Of a stretch of DNA of 64,000 bases, positions 44,539-53,219 are shown piece after piece. Numbering within the stretch: the stretch's first letter is position 1; every line of letters starts with the position of its first letter. The stretch covers positions 43,760 through 107,759 of the forward strand of contig NZ_RJTU01000071.1 of the NCBI RefSeq assembly GCF_003730015.1, given 5' to 3'. The notes below the pieces were generated by a model. It saw only the letters and a list, made by a program, of their open reading frames with translations, searched no databases and had not been told where the DNA came from. The translations under genes and the position numbers were made by a program. The DNA is from Epilithonimonas hominis (lineage in GTDB: Bacteria > Bacteroidota > Bacteroidia > Flavobacteriales > Weeksellaceae).

Positions 44539-47319
44539 TTAATGACCAACTGTCACCAATTCTTTAATTGACGGTACAAAAGTCGTTAAATCAATGCCTT
44601 CCACAGCTTCTTTGTATTCTTCAATGCTTGGAATTCTTCCTTTAATGGCAGATAAAACCACAACCGGAGTAGAAGCCAATAAAGATTCTCCTTTTTTGCG
44701 TTCGGAATCTTCCACCACTCTTCCTTGGAAAAGACGGGTAGAAGTTGCTAAAACTGTATCTCCCTTTTCAGCCTTTTCCTGATTACCCATACAAAGATTA
44801 CAACCAGGACGCTCTAGGTACATCATATTTTCATATTGCGTACGAGCTTCGCCTTTTGGAGCTGCATCGTTGAATTCGAAGCCAGAATATTTTTCCAATA
44901 ATTCCCAGTCGCCTTCAGCTTTTAATTCGTCAATAATATTATAAGTAGGGGCTGCAACTACCAATGGAGCTTGGAATTCTACTTTACCATTTTGCTTTTC
45001 AAGATTTCTCAACATCTGAGAAACGATTTTCAAATCGCCTTTGTGAACCATACAAGAACCTACGAAACCAAGATCCACTTTTTTCTCACCTCCGTAATAA
45101 GTCAAATCTCTGATGGTATCGTGTGTATATCGCTTGGAAACATCGTCATTATTAACATCGGGGTCAGCAATCATTGGTTCATCGATAGCATCAAGATTTA
45201 CAACAACTTCAGCGTAATATTTGGCATTCGCATCAGGAGTCAATGCTGGTTTTTCTCCGGATTTAATCTCCGAAATTCGCTTATCTGCTTTATTGATCAA
45301 TCCCTGCAGAACCTGCCTGTCATTGTCCATTCCTTTATCAATCATAATCTGGATTCTTGCTTTTGCAATCTCCAACGATTGGATAAGTGTATCATCTTCA
45401 GAAATACAGATTGAAGCTTTCGCTTTCATTTCGGCAGTCCAGTCCGTGAATGTAAATGCCTGATCGGCAGGAAGTGTTCCGATATGAACCTCAATGATTC
45501 TACCTTGGAAAACGTTTTCTCCGTCAAATTGCTTTAGCATTTGCGCTTGTGTAGCGTGAACGACATCACGGAAATCCATATGTTCTTTCATCTGACCTTT
45601 GAACGTAACTTTTACGGATTCAGGAATAGGCATAGAAGCTTCTCCAGTCGCTAGAGCCAAAGCTACCGTTCCAGAGTCAGCTCCGAACGCAACACCTTTT
45701 GACATCCTTGTGTGAGAGTCGCCTCCTATGATGATTGCCCATTCGTCAACCGTAATATCATTAAGAACTTTGTGAATAACGTCTGTCATTGCGTGGTATT
45801 CACCTTTCGGATCACGTGCAGTAATTACTCCGAAATCGTTCATAAATTTCATCAGTTTCGGAATGTTTGCCTGAGCTTTCTTATCCCAAACTGAAGCTGT
45901 ATGACATCCAGATTGGTAAGCGCCATCTACAATTGGAGAAATGACAGTTGCTGCCATTGATTCCAATTCCTGAGCGGTCATTAAGCCAGTAGTGTCCTGA
46001 GATCCAACAATATTAACTTCTACACGGACATCTGAACCTGCGTGCAACACTTTGCCCGGCGTAAGTCCAACTGCATTTTTGTTAAATATTTTCTCCACCG
46101 CAGTAAGACCTTGTCCTTCCACAGAGATTTCCTTTGAAGGCGCAAAAACCGTAGGAATTTCTATTCCTAAAATCTGTGCTGCAATGGTCTGTATCTTTTT
46201 ACCAAAAACGATCGCATAAGAACCTCCTGCTTTGATGAATTCCATTTTCTGAGGTGTCAAGGCTTTTGAGATGTCAATCAGTTCCTGACCGTCTTTGTAT
46301 AATTTTTTTGTTTGGGTGTTGATAGTAAGAACGGTTCCAGTTGCTACTGAATAAGATTCCTCTAGGATAATTTCGCCATTCTCATTTCGTACAGGATTAC
46401 CATTTTCATCTACTTTTTTCACCCAGTTTTTTAGGTCGATTCCAATGCCACCTGTTACATCAACTGTTGTAAGGAAAATTGGTGAGATGCCATTGGTTCC
46501 GCCTACAATTGGCGCTATATTAACAAACGGAATATATGGGCTGGCTTTTTTTCCAGTCCATAGAGCAACATTGTTTACACCAGACATTCTGGATGATCCC
46601 ACACCCATTGTTCCTTTTTCAGCGATCAGCATCACACTTTTATCCGGATGTTGCGCTTGTAATGCTTTGATTTCTTCCTGAGCCTGCGGTGTGATCATAC
46701 ACTTGCCGTGCAATTCTCTGTCGGATCTGGAGTGTGCCTGGTTTCCCGGAGATAATAAATCAGTGGAAATATCACCTTCACCAGCGATGAAAGTTACAAC
46801 TTTGATTTCTTCCGGAACTTCCGGAAGCTTGGTAAAAAATTCTGCTTTTGCGTAGCTTTCAAAAATTTCTCTTGCGATAGGGTTGTCATTTTTGAATGCT
46901 TCTTTCAGTCTGTCAATATCTGCTTCGTATAAGAAAACTTGTGTTTTCAGCACATCCGCAGCTTGTTTTGCGATCTGAAGATTATTTCCTAAAGCTAAAT
47001 CTATTAAAACTTTGATAGATGGGCCACCTTTCATATGCGAAAGAAGTTCGAAAGCAAAATCCGGCGTGATTTCTTCTACCACAGATTCCCCCACGATAAT
47101 TTCTTTTAAAAACTGGGCTTTTGCACCTGCAGCACTAGTGGTTCCGGGAAGCGTATTGTAAATGAAAAACTGAAGAGAATCTGCTCTATAAACATTGTTC
47201 TTATCCTTTATCTGTGCGATGATGGCATTTAAAAGTTCTGCACTATCAATCGGTTTCGGATGTAAACCTTGTTCTTTTCTCTCTTCAATTTCTTTAAGAT
47301 AATCTTTGTAAATATTCAT
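44539..47319 (-). CDS. acnB: Bifunctional aconitate hydratase 2 / 2-methylisocitrate dehydratase
   Basis: The protein (926 aa) has the AcnB order: an N-terminal HEAT-like helical domain (residues about 1-160), the swivel domain, and the cluster domains with GSCMVHKGD and CNLCMGNQ ligating the 4Fe-4S cluster, plus GGDSHTRMSKG and GTMGVGSSRMSG. AcnB is the main TCA aconitase in many bacteria and can act in the methylcitrate cycle; its apo form may bind mRNA. It is the larger of two aconitases here and has its own promoter. Confidence 0.96.
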   Translation of the reverse strand: MNIYKDYLKEIEERKEQGLHPKPIDSAELLNAIIAQIKDKNNVYRADSLQFFIYNTLPGTTSAAGAKAQFLKEIIVGESVVEEITPDFAFELLSHMKGGPSIKVLIDLALGNNLQIAKQAADVLKTQVFLYEADIDRLKEAFKNDNPIAREIFESYAKAEFFTKLPEVPEEIKVVTFIAGEGDISTDLLSPGNQAHSRSDRELHGKCMITPQAQEEIKALQAQHPDKSVMLIAEKGTMGVGSSRMSGVNNVALWTGKKASPYIPFVNIAPIVGGTNGISPIFLTTVDVTGGIGIDLKNWVKKVDENGNPVRNENGEIILEESYSVATGTVLTINTQTKKLYKDGQELIDISKALTPQKMEFIKAGGSYAIVFGKKIQTIAAQILGIEIPTVFAPSKEISVEGQGLTAVEKIFNKNAVGLTPGKVLHAGSDVRVEVNIVGSQDTTGLMTAQELESMAATVISPIVDGAYQSGCHTASVWDKKAQANIPKLMKFMNDFGVITARDPKGEYHAMTDVIHKVLNDITVDEWAIIIGGDSHTRMSKGVAFGADSGTVALALATGEASMPIPESVKVTFKGQMKEHMDFRDVVHATQAQMLKQFDGENVFQGRIIEVHIGTLPADQAFTFTDWTAEMKAKASICISEDDTLIQSLEIAKARIQIMIDKGMDNDRQVLQGLINKADKRISEIKSGEKPALTPDANAKYYAEVVVNLDAIDEPMIADPDVNNDDVSKRYTHDTIRDLTYYGGEKKVDLGFVGSCMVHKGDLKIVSQMLRNLEKQNGKVEFQAPLVVAAPTYNIIDELKAEGDWELLEKYSGFEFNDAAPKGEARTQYENMMYLERPGCNLCMGNQEKAEKGDTVLATSTRLFQGRVVEDSERKKGESLLASTPVVVLSAIKGRIPSIEEYKEAVEGIDLTTFVPSIKELVTVGH

Positions 47320-47601
47320 TTTTTTATCGTTTCGATTTTTGTAATTCCATTTTTGGCTAGTTAAAATTAGAATTTTTAATTATACTTTAAAAAATCTTAC
47401 ATTTTTGTAGGCCTCTGCATAATAATTCTAAATAATTTATAATTACTTACCAGTCTCAAAATGCGCTCAAATTTACAACTTTAAAAACTTTTACAATAAT
47501 TATATAATTTAGATTAAAAATAAATTACATATATTTTTTCTATATTTAATATTTTTACCATAATAATTTTTTATTTTAAAAACCACGGAAATTTACATAT
47601 A
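47320..47601. other. AT-rich divergent gap before acnB
   Basis: About 280 bases with very high AT content, including long A/T tracts near 47500-47580. It holds the acnB promoter and presumably the start region of the DUF2752 gene. No RNA gene or ORF is seen. Confidence 0.7.
47468..47496 (-). promoter_or_regulatory. Bacteroidetes promoter of acnB
   Basis: On the - strand TTG (47496-47494) and TAAATTTG (47475-47468) are separated by 18 bases. The predicted leader is about 140 bases. Confidence 0.7.
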
Positions 47602-48024
47602 GTGTTGGGAATCATTTTTTTACTTAAAAAGAGCAAAGGACAGATTGCGGTTTTAGTTATTTTGATAGTGTTAATCGTAATCTACTATTTTTTTGATCCT
47701 ACCAAAAGTGATTGGTTTCTGAGATGTCCACTAAAAGTGATTACTGGATATGAATGTGCGGGATGTGGTGTCCAGAGATCATTTCATTCACTTTTGCACT
47801 TGCGGTTTTTAGAAGCATTTAGATATAATGCTTTGTTCGTATTGTCAATTCTATACTTTTTATTTTTAATTATTTTAAAGTATTCTGAATCTTTTAGAAG
47901 CAACAAAAAGTTGCTAAATTTTTTCTTCAGCAAAAAATGGTTATGTTTTTTGATAATCATAGTTTTATTATTTTCGCTACTCAAAAACACAGATTGTTAT
48001 AAAGCTTTTATTAACAATTTATAA
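47602..48024 (+). CDS. DUF2752 family small membrane protein
   Basis: The protein (about 140 aa) has three to four membrane helices and the DUF2752 signature: CPLKVITGYECAGCGVQR followed by SLLHL. There is no ATG in the open frame; GTG 47602 or TTG 47605 is the likely start, 17 residues before the first conserved block. The paired Cys motif could bind metal or form a disulphide. Function is unknown. The WG-repeat gene follows 13 bases later, so the two are likely co-transcribed. Confidence 0.78.
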   Translation: MLGIIFLLKKSKGQIAVLVILIVLIVIYYFFDPTKSDWFLRCPLKVITGYECAGCGVQRSFHSLLHLRFLEAFRYNALFVLSILYFLFLIILKYSESFRSNKKLLNFFFSKKWLCFLIIIVLLFSLLKNTDCYKAFINNL

Positions 48025-48037
48025 TTGCTGATTACAG

Positions 48038-48700
48038 ATGAAAAGATTTTTAAATTTCACAGTTGTATATTTCTCTATATCGACTTTCGGTCAGTCTGCT
48101 GATATTCCGGAACTTATTCCGAACAGTATTAACAAGAAAACAGGATATATAGATCAAAAAGGTAATGTTATCATAGAGCCACAATATCATATTGCGATGT
48201 TCTTCTCGGAAGACTGCAATCTTCTTAATTCGCCTAAAGAAAACCTGCGTCAATTTGGTTCTGCAGATTTTGCAACGGTTGAGCAAGACAGAATTAGTTA
48301 CAGGATTGATAAAACAGGTAAACGTGTTTATCAGTACCAGAAAAATGATCTCGGCAAATGTTTGAAGCCTTATGAAGCTCTTAAATATAAAGCCTTCATT
48401 TATAATGGTTTTTATGGTCTCACAATAAAATCCGATGCAGACGTGAGGAACTTCCGCGATTTTGAAATCTATCCTCAGTACCAGATGCTTTATGTCTTGG
48501 ATGGGAATATAGATGATCCTATGATTATTGCTGTTAGAGAGAATAAATTCGGCATAATCAATAAAAAAAATCAGGTTGTAATTCCTTTTGAGTATGAAGA
48601 TATAAAGACTAACCTAAGCTGGAAAACGGCCAGTTTATTTGAGGTTTCCAAAAATGGAAAAGACTATTTTTACATCAATAAAAATAATCACGCATATTAA
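48038..48700 (+). CDS. WG-repeat containing secreted protein
   Basis: The protein (220 aa) has a signal peptide (FTVVYFSISTFGQS) and WG-type repeats: GYIDQKGNVIIEPQY near the start and FGIINKKNQVVIPFEY near residue 180, the usual G-x-I-(D/N)-x-x-G-x-x-(V/I)-I-P pattern. The middle part is degenerate. WG repeats are thought to form beta-rich binding modules; nothing more specific can be said. It pairs with the DUF2752 gene. Confidence 0.8.
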   Translation: MKRFLNFTVVYFSISTFGQSADIPELIPNSINKKTGYIDQKGNVIIEPQYHIAMFFSEDCNLLNSPKENLRQFGSADFATVEQDRISYRIDKTGKRVYQYQKNDLGKCLKPYEALKYKAFIYNGFYGLTIKSDADVRNFRDFEIYPQYQMLYVLDGNIDDPMIIAVRENKFGIINKKNQVVIPFEYEDIKTNLSWKTASLFEVSKNGKDYFYINKNNHAY

Positions 48701-48712
48701 TTAAAATTTTTC

Positions 48713-48720
48713 TAATTTCG
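48713..48720 (+). promoter_or_regulatory. -7-like box before the TPP riboswitch
   Basis: TAATTTCG resembles TAnnTTTG and lies just upstream of the riboswitch, where a transcription start is needed. Confidence 0.45.
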
Positions 48721-48732
48721 CGTTCAGAAATT

Positions 48733-48808
48733 TAAGGGGTGCTGTAACAAGCTGAGATTATACCCAATGAACCTGGAACAGATAATGCTGTTTAGGGAAG
48801 CATTCATT
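48733..48808 (+). ncRNA. TPP (THI-box) riboswitch
   Basis: The conserved aptamer strings occur in order: GGGGTGC (48737-48743), GCTGAGAT-TATACCC (48751-48765) with AACCTG (48770-48775) and CAGATAATGCTG (48779-48790), then AGGGAAGC (48794-48801). It binds thiamin pyrophosphate. A downstream CCCCTT (48893-48898) can pair with AAGGGG (48735-48740) and may belong to the expression switch. Confidence 0.95.
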
Positions 48809-48890
48809 ATAAATGATGAATGATAATTGATTAATAATAACGTTATAAAAAATCATTTATCAATCATCACAAATCATTTATAATCATAAT
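48804..48890. repeat. AT-rich imperfect palindromic repeat in the riboswitch leader
   Basis: The stretch is built of ATCATTTAT and AATGAT words in both directions, so that its halves can pair. Similar word patterns occur at 22830-22886, 34860-34940 and 44297-44350. Confidence 0.5.
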
Positions 48891-48934
48891 CGCCCCTTTT
48901 ATTCTCATAAATTTTAACAATTAAATTTAAAAGA

Positions 48935-51031
48935 ATGAAAGGATTTATTTTTTTAGGAGTATTTGCTGCTCCATTTTATTTTTCTCAAACTACAGATTCT
49001 ACACAAGTTACGAATATCCAAGCTGTAGAATTTACCAAAAGAACGCCAACTGCAAAAGCAATTATTAATGTCCAAAAAGATTTGGCAGATAAAAATCTTG
49101 GGCAGGATTTGCCCATTCTTCTGAAAAATCAGATATCTGTTGTATCAACTTCGGATGCCGGAAACGGAATTGGTTACACAGGATTCAGAATCCGTGGGAC
49201 AGCCGGAACAAGTGTTAATGTAATGCTAAATGGTGTTCCTTATAATGACTCCGAATCTCAAGGGACTTTTTTTGTGAATGTTCCGGATCTCACAAGTTCT
49301 GCTTCACAAATTGTAATCCAGAGAGGTGTAGGGACTTCTTCTAATGGTGTTTCTGCCTTTGGGGCGAGTGTTAATGTGATTTCCAAAGATCCCTCAGATG
49401 AATTTTCAGTAAAATCTGATGATTCTTATGGTTCATTCAATACGTACAAATATTCTGCAGAAATCAATTCTGGGAAATTCTGGAAAAATCGTTTGTCTGT
49501 GATGGGAAGATATACACATATCCATTCCGATGGTTATATAGACAGAGCTTCTTCTAATCTACATTCCTATAATTTTTCTGCTTTGTTTCAGGAAAAAAAT
49601 ACGGAGTTGAGGTTCTTGGCTTTCGGAGGAAAGGAAAAAACATATCAGGCTTGGAACGGAATTGATAAAGAGACTTGGGAGACTAATCCAAGGTATAATT
49701 ATTCTGGAGAAATTTATGAGGCTAATGGAGACATAAGATATTATGACAATGAAACCGATAATTACAAACAAAATCATTATCAGTTATTATGGAACCAGAG
49801 ATTTTCTGATGGCTGGAAATTAGAAACCACTGCGCATTATACGAAAGGAAAAGGTTACTATGAAAATTACAAACAGGATGCTAAATTCTCTAAATACAAC
49901 TTGCCTAATATCATCGACAATGGAATAGAAATAAAAAAATCAGATTTCATCAGAAAAAAATGGTTGGACAATGATTTTTATGGCGTGATTTCTACTTTGT
50001 ATGGAAAATTAGGTAATCTTGATTTGAATATCGGAGCAGTTGCCAATCAGTATTACGGAAGACATTTTGGTAATGTAACTGGCGTTTTTCTACCACAAAT
50101 TGATGAACACGAATATTACAGAAATAATTCGGTGAAGAACGAAGTTTCTGGATTTGCCAAAGCAATTTATAAACTCAATCAATTCGAATTTTTTGGCGAT
50201 TTGCAACTAAGAAACATCAATTATGATACAAAAATTGTGCAACAAGGCGATGGTGAAGGTGCAGATTTATATAGAAAATGGACTTTTTTCAACCCGAAAG
50301 TTGGTGTCAATTTCAATATTGAAAACGGAAAAGTATTCGTTTCCTATGCCAATGCGCATCGCGAACCAAACCGAGATGATCTGTTTGCAAATCCGACCAC
50401 AAAAGAAGAAACCTTACATGATTTTGAGGTAGGTTGGGAACAGCAATTTGGAAAGGTTGTGTTGACGGCTAATGCGTATTATATGGATTACCAAAATCAG
50501 TTGGTTTTGTCAGGTAGAATCAACAATGTTGGTGAATTCATTCGTCAGAATGTGGACAAAAGTTATAGATTAGGAATAGAACTTTCTGCCCAAAGCAGAC
50601 TTTCTGATAAAATTCAATTAGGAGCTAATTTATCTTTGAGTCAGAATAAGATTAAGGAAATCAACTCGGTTCAAAACAATACAGATGTTGTTTTGAAAGA
50701 TTCTGATATCTCTTTTTCGCCTAACATGATTGCGAACGGAAATGTGGTTTACTCGCCATTCAAAAATTTCAATCTTGGTGTTACTGCGCAATATGTGGGA
50801 AAACAATATTTGGATAATTTAGAAACTGCTGATAATCAATTAAAGGATTACTTAGTTCCAGATTTTAATATGTCATACAAGTTGCCTTTTCAGAAACAAG
50901 ATGTGACTTTGAGGTTCTTGTTAAATAATTTCACAGATACTAAGTATGTCAACAACGGTTTTAGTGGACCATATTACTTCGCACAAGCTAGAATTAACTT
51001 CCTTTTTGGGGTTTCTTTGAAGCTGAAATAA
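48935..51031 (+). CDS. TPP-controlled TonB-dependent receptor, probable thiamin uptake
   Basis: The protein (698 aa) has a signal peptide (GFIFLGVFAAPFYFSQ), a plug domain with LPILLKNQISVVSTSDAGNG and GFRIRGTAGTSVNVMLNGVPYNDSE, and a full barrel ending in a NFTDTKYVNNGF block and ARINFLFGVSLKLK. It is the first gene behind the TPP riboswitch. Comparative work on Bacteroidetes described thiamin-regulated outer-membrane receptors (Omr1) in such positions, so import of thiamin or a precursor is the best inference. No inner-membrane partner such as PnuT lies next to it. Confidence 0.88.
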   Translation: MKGFIFLGVFAAPFYFSQTTDSTQVTNIQAVEFTKRTPTAKAIINVQKDLADKNLGQDLPILLKNQISVVSTSDAGNGIGYTGFRIRGTAGTSVNVMLNGVPYNDSESQGTFFVNVPDLTSSASQIVIQRGVGTSSNGVSAFGASVNVISKDPSDEFSVKSDDSYGSFNTYKYSAEINSGKFWKNRLSVMGRYTHIHSDGYIDRASSNLHSYNFSALFQEKNTELRFLAFGGKEKTYQAWNGIDKETWETNPRYNYSGEIYEANGDIRYYDNETDNYKQNHYQLLWNQRFSDGWKLETTAHYTKGKGYYENYKQDAKFSKYNLPNIIDNGIEIKKSDFIRKKWLDNDFYGVISTLYGKLGNLDLNIGAVANQYYGRHFGNVTGVFLPQIDEHEYYRNNSVKNEVSGFAKAIYKLNQFEFFGDLQLRNINYDTKIVQQGDGEGADLYRKWTFFNPKVGVNFNIENGKVFVSYANAHREPNRDDLFANPTTKEETLHDFEVGWEQQFGKVVLTANAYYMDYQNQLVLSGRINNVGEFIRQNVDKSYRLGIELSAQSRLSDKIQLGANLSLSQNKIKEINSVQNNTDVVLKDSDISFSPNMIANGNVVYSPFKNFNLGVTAQYVGKQYLDNLETADNQLKDYLVPDFNMSYKLPFQKQDVTLRFLLNNFTDTKYVNNGFSGPYYFAQARINFLFGVSLKLK

Positions 51032-51064
51032 AAATATTTAATTTGATAATCAGTAAGTTATGGG

Positions 51065-51178
51065 TTTTTAAGGTCTATTTTGTAAATTTTTATTTGTTAA
51101 CTTAAAATTAATATTAGATTTACATAGATTTCCTTGATTTAAAAAAAATCATTGAAAATCAAATATAGACCTTAAAAA
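51065..51178. repeat. 14-bp perfect inverted repeat bracketing an intergenic segment
   Basis: TTTTTAAGGTCTAT (51065-51078) and ATAGACCTTAAAAA (51165-51178) are exact complements 86 bases apart and fill most of the gap between the receptor and the T9SS cargo gene. Confidence 0.85.
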
Positions 51179-51187
51179 TTTACATCA

Positions 51188-51856
51188 ATGAAAAAAATCT
51201 ATTCTTTAGCACTTGCGGCTTTTGCAAGTGTTGCACTTTCTGCACAATTAACTTATACCGTAACAAACGGTGTCTATAAATTAACTTACGGAAAATCAGG
51301 AGACTGGAGTTTCTACAATCCGCAAAGTAATCCAACATTCTATGTTCACGTTTGGTCTGCACAGTCAGATGGGGATAATGACAAAGGAAACTTCGACGAT
51401 TCTTGGAATAACTCAAACACCATGATGAAATGGGATGCTACAGAAAATGCCTACGTTGGAACTATTGACCTCAATTCCAAGCTCTTTACCAATTCCAATT
51501 CTACAATGCCAGGGGGAACTGTAGTGCAAAGAATTGGTGTTGTTTTTAAAAACAAATCGAATGGAGCCGATTTTCAATCTGGCGACAGAGATCTTGAAGG
51601 GCCAACAACTTTGACAACCTTAGCCGTATATGAAGTTGGTTCAAAAACAAAATCTCAGGTTGCAGACGGAAAATTATTTACTTCTGCAAAAGGAAATCTG
51701 GATATAACAGTTTATGATTTCGCAGGAAAAGTACTCAAGACCTTAAAAGTAAACGCAAATGGAAATCCAATTGACTTAAATCTTTCTCAGAAAGGTTTAT
51801 ATCTTGTGAAGATTTCCGGCAACAACGTTTCGGAAGTTGTAAAGTTTGCATATTAA
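51188..51856 (+). CDS. T9SS-sorted secreted protein
   Basis: The protein (222 aa) has a signal peptide (SLALAAFASVALSAQ), a beta-rich central domain (WSFYNPQSNPTFYVHVWSAQSDGDN resembling a carbohydrate-binding type fold) and a C-terminal type IX secretion sorting domain of type A (DITVYDFAGKVLKTLKV, ending KISGNNVSEVVKFAY). It should be exported by the type IX system and attached or released at the surface. The central domain has no clear catalytic motif. Confidence 0.85.
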   Translation: MKKIYSLALAAFASVALSAQLTYTVTNGVYKLTYGKSGDWSFYNPQSNPTFYVHVWSAQSDGDNDKGNFDDSWNNSNTMMKWDATENAYVGTIDLNSKLFTNSNSTMPGGTVVQRIGVVFKNKSNGADFQSGDRDLEGPTTLTTLAVYEVGSKTKSQVADGKLFTSAKGNLDITVYDFAGKVLKTLKVNANGNPIDLNLSQKGLYLVKISGNNVSEVVKFAY

Positions 51857-51881
51857 CACTTTAATTAATTCATACCAAATC

Positions 51882-51913
51882 AAAAGGTTGCTGTAAAAAG
51901 CAGCCTTTTATAT
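51882..51913 (+). terminator. Terminator of the T9SS cargo gene
   Basis: AAAAGGTTGCT (51882-51892) pairs, with one wobble, with AGCAGCCTTTT (51899-51909). Confidence 0.8.
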
Positions 51914-51936
51914 TTTCTATAACATCAAAAATTATG

Positions 51937-51944
51937 TAGTTTTG
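51937..51944 (+). promoter_or_regulatory. -7 box of the HU-like protein gene
   Basis: TAGTTTTG matches TAnnTTTG and ends 5 bases before ATG 51950, after a terminator. Confidence 0.55.
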
Positions 51945-51949
51945 TGGCG

Positions 51950-52627
51950 ATGAATTTTGAATATCTTTTATATCAATATCTTCTGAAGCATAATAGAGCA
52001 GAAGTTCCGGAGTTTGGTGTTTTCGAACTTACCAAAGAATCTGCTAAAATAGATGCCGAGAATTCCATTATTATTCCACCGAAAGAAATTGTTACTTTTG
52101 AGTATAATCCGTCTGGATACGACAATCAATTAGCGAAATATATTGCTGAGGAAACCAACACGAATATTTTTATCGTTCAAAAGAATCTTAAAAATGAAGT
52201 GGCAAAATGGTTTCAGAAATTACAGACAGAGAATTCCTTAAGTCTTGAAAATCTTGGACAGTATCAATTAAACGAAGATAACAAAGTTGTTAAGGTAACA
52301 AATAATGATGACGATATTTTTGGTTTTGAAAAAGTGGATTTGCAACATCTTAAAACTTTAAAATCAAAAAATAATTTTACAGAAGATTACAGTTTAAATA
52401 AAAATGTGATCTGGACTTTTGTGAGTCTCATTATGGTTGGGACTTCGGCACTTTTTCTTTTCGGAAATCAGGAATTCATATTCGGAAAATCATCAAATAT
52501 CCCGACAAAACAAATTGTCAAAACAGTTGAGAAACCAAAAGTTTTGGTTGCTCCCAAACAAGATTCTATAAAAACAGATAGTATAAAACCTACAACTAAT
52601 GCAAAAATCCAAAAAACCAATAGATAG
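51950..52627 (+). CDS. HU-CCDC81-type membrane protein
   Basis: The protein (225 aa) has an N-terminal HU/CCDC81-like domain (about residues 1-115: EYLLYQYLLKHNRAEVPEFGVFEL and FNPSGYDNQLAKYIAEE-like segments), one membrane helix (about 150-167, WTFVSLIMVGTSALFLFG) and a Lys/Pro/Thr-rich C-terminal tail. The family is usually cytoplasmic-domain-first with a periplasmic tail and may bind DNA or the cell-division machinery; both are guesses. ATG 51950 is chosen over GTG 51944, which is in the -7 box. It overlaps the next gene by 29 bases. Confidence 0.8.
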   Translation: MNFEYLLYQYLLKHNRAEVPEFGVFELTKESAKIDAENSIIIPPKEIVTFEYNPSGYDNQLAKYIAEETNTNIFIVQKNLKNEVAKWFQKLQTENSLSLENLGQYQLNEDNKVVKVTNNDDDIFGFEKVDLQHLKTLKSKNNFTEDYSLNKNVIWTFVSLIMVGTSALFLFGNQEFIFGKSSNIPTKQIVKTVEKPKVLVAPKQDSIKTDSIKPTTNAKIQKTNR

Positions 52628-53117
52628 CCTTACGGTAATGACGAACATCGTCTTGCCCAACGAAACCAATTCATTAAGAAATCTTTTCGGAGGCGAATTG
52701 TTGGCGAGAATGGATAGAGCTGGGGCTATTTCTGCTACAAAACATTCAGAAAAAAGAGTTGTTACAGCTTCTGTAAATCACGTGTCGTTCGATAATCCTA
52801 TTCCAGAAGGTGGGATTGTGGTGGTAGAAGCCAAAGTCTCCCGTGCTTTTTCTACATCGATGGAGGTGTATGTGGATGTTTGGGAAGATGATCCAATTAA
52901 TCAGAGAAAAATTCACACCAATAGTGGGATTTACACATTTGTGGCCATTGATGAAAACGGAAAACCTGCAAAAGTTCCCGAACTGGAACCAGAAACAGAA
53001 TTGGAAATCGAAAGATTTGCCGCCGCAAAAAGAAGAAAAGAATTATCATTAATCCTTTCCGGAAAAATGAAACCAACAGATTCTATTGAACTCAAAAAGT
53101 TATTCTTAGGACAATAA
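52599..53117 (+). CDS. YciA-type acyl-CoA thioesterase
   Basis: The protein (172 aa) is a hotdog thioesterase. The region LPNETNSLRNLFGGELLARMDRAG carries the N/G-G-x-L-L motif and catalytic Asp/Asn typical of the YciA/ACOT group, and RVVTASVNHVSFDNPI forms the next strand. A basic helical tail follows. It cleaves medium or long acyl-CoA in the cytoplasm. It starts inside the end of the HU-like gene, so translation is probably coupled. Confidence 0.9.
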   Translation: MQKSKKPIDSLTVMTNIVLPNETNSLRNLFGGELLARMDRAGAISATKHSEKRVVTASVNHVSFDNPIPEGGIVVVEAKVSRAFSTSMEVYVDVWEDDPINQRKIHTNSGIYTFVAIDENGKPAKVPELEPETELEIERFAAAKRRKELSLILSGKMKPTDSIELKKLFLGQ

Positions 53118-53134
53118 ATATTAATACAAACAAG

Positions 53135-53159
53135 AAACGGGCTTTAGCTCGTTTTTTTT
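53135..53159 (+). terminator. Terminator after the thioesterase gene
   Basis: AAACGGGC (53135-53142) pairs with GCTCGTTT (53147-53154, one G-T pair), then a T-run. Confidence 0.9.
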
Positions 53160-53219
53160 GAGTTTTACACATCTCAGACTGTGATCAAAATAATTAATCC
53201 AAAGTCTAATATCTAAATT

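Noticed and set aside
44971..45414. A 147-codon open frame on +
   Set aside because: It is antisense to acnB and has no motif.
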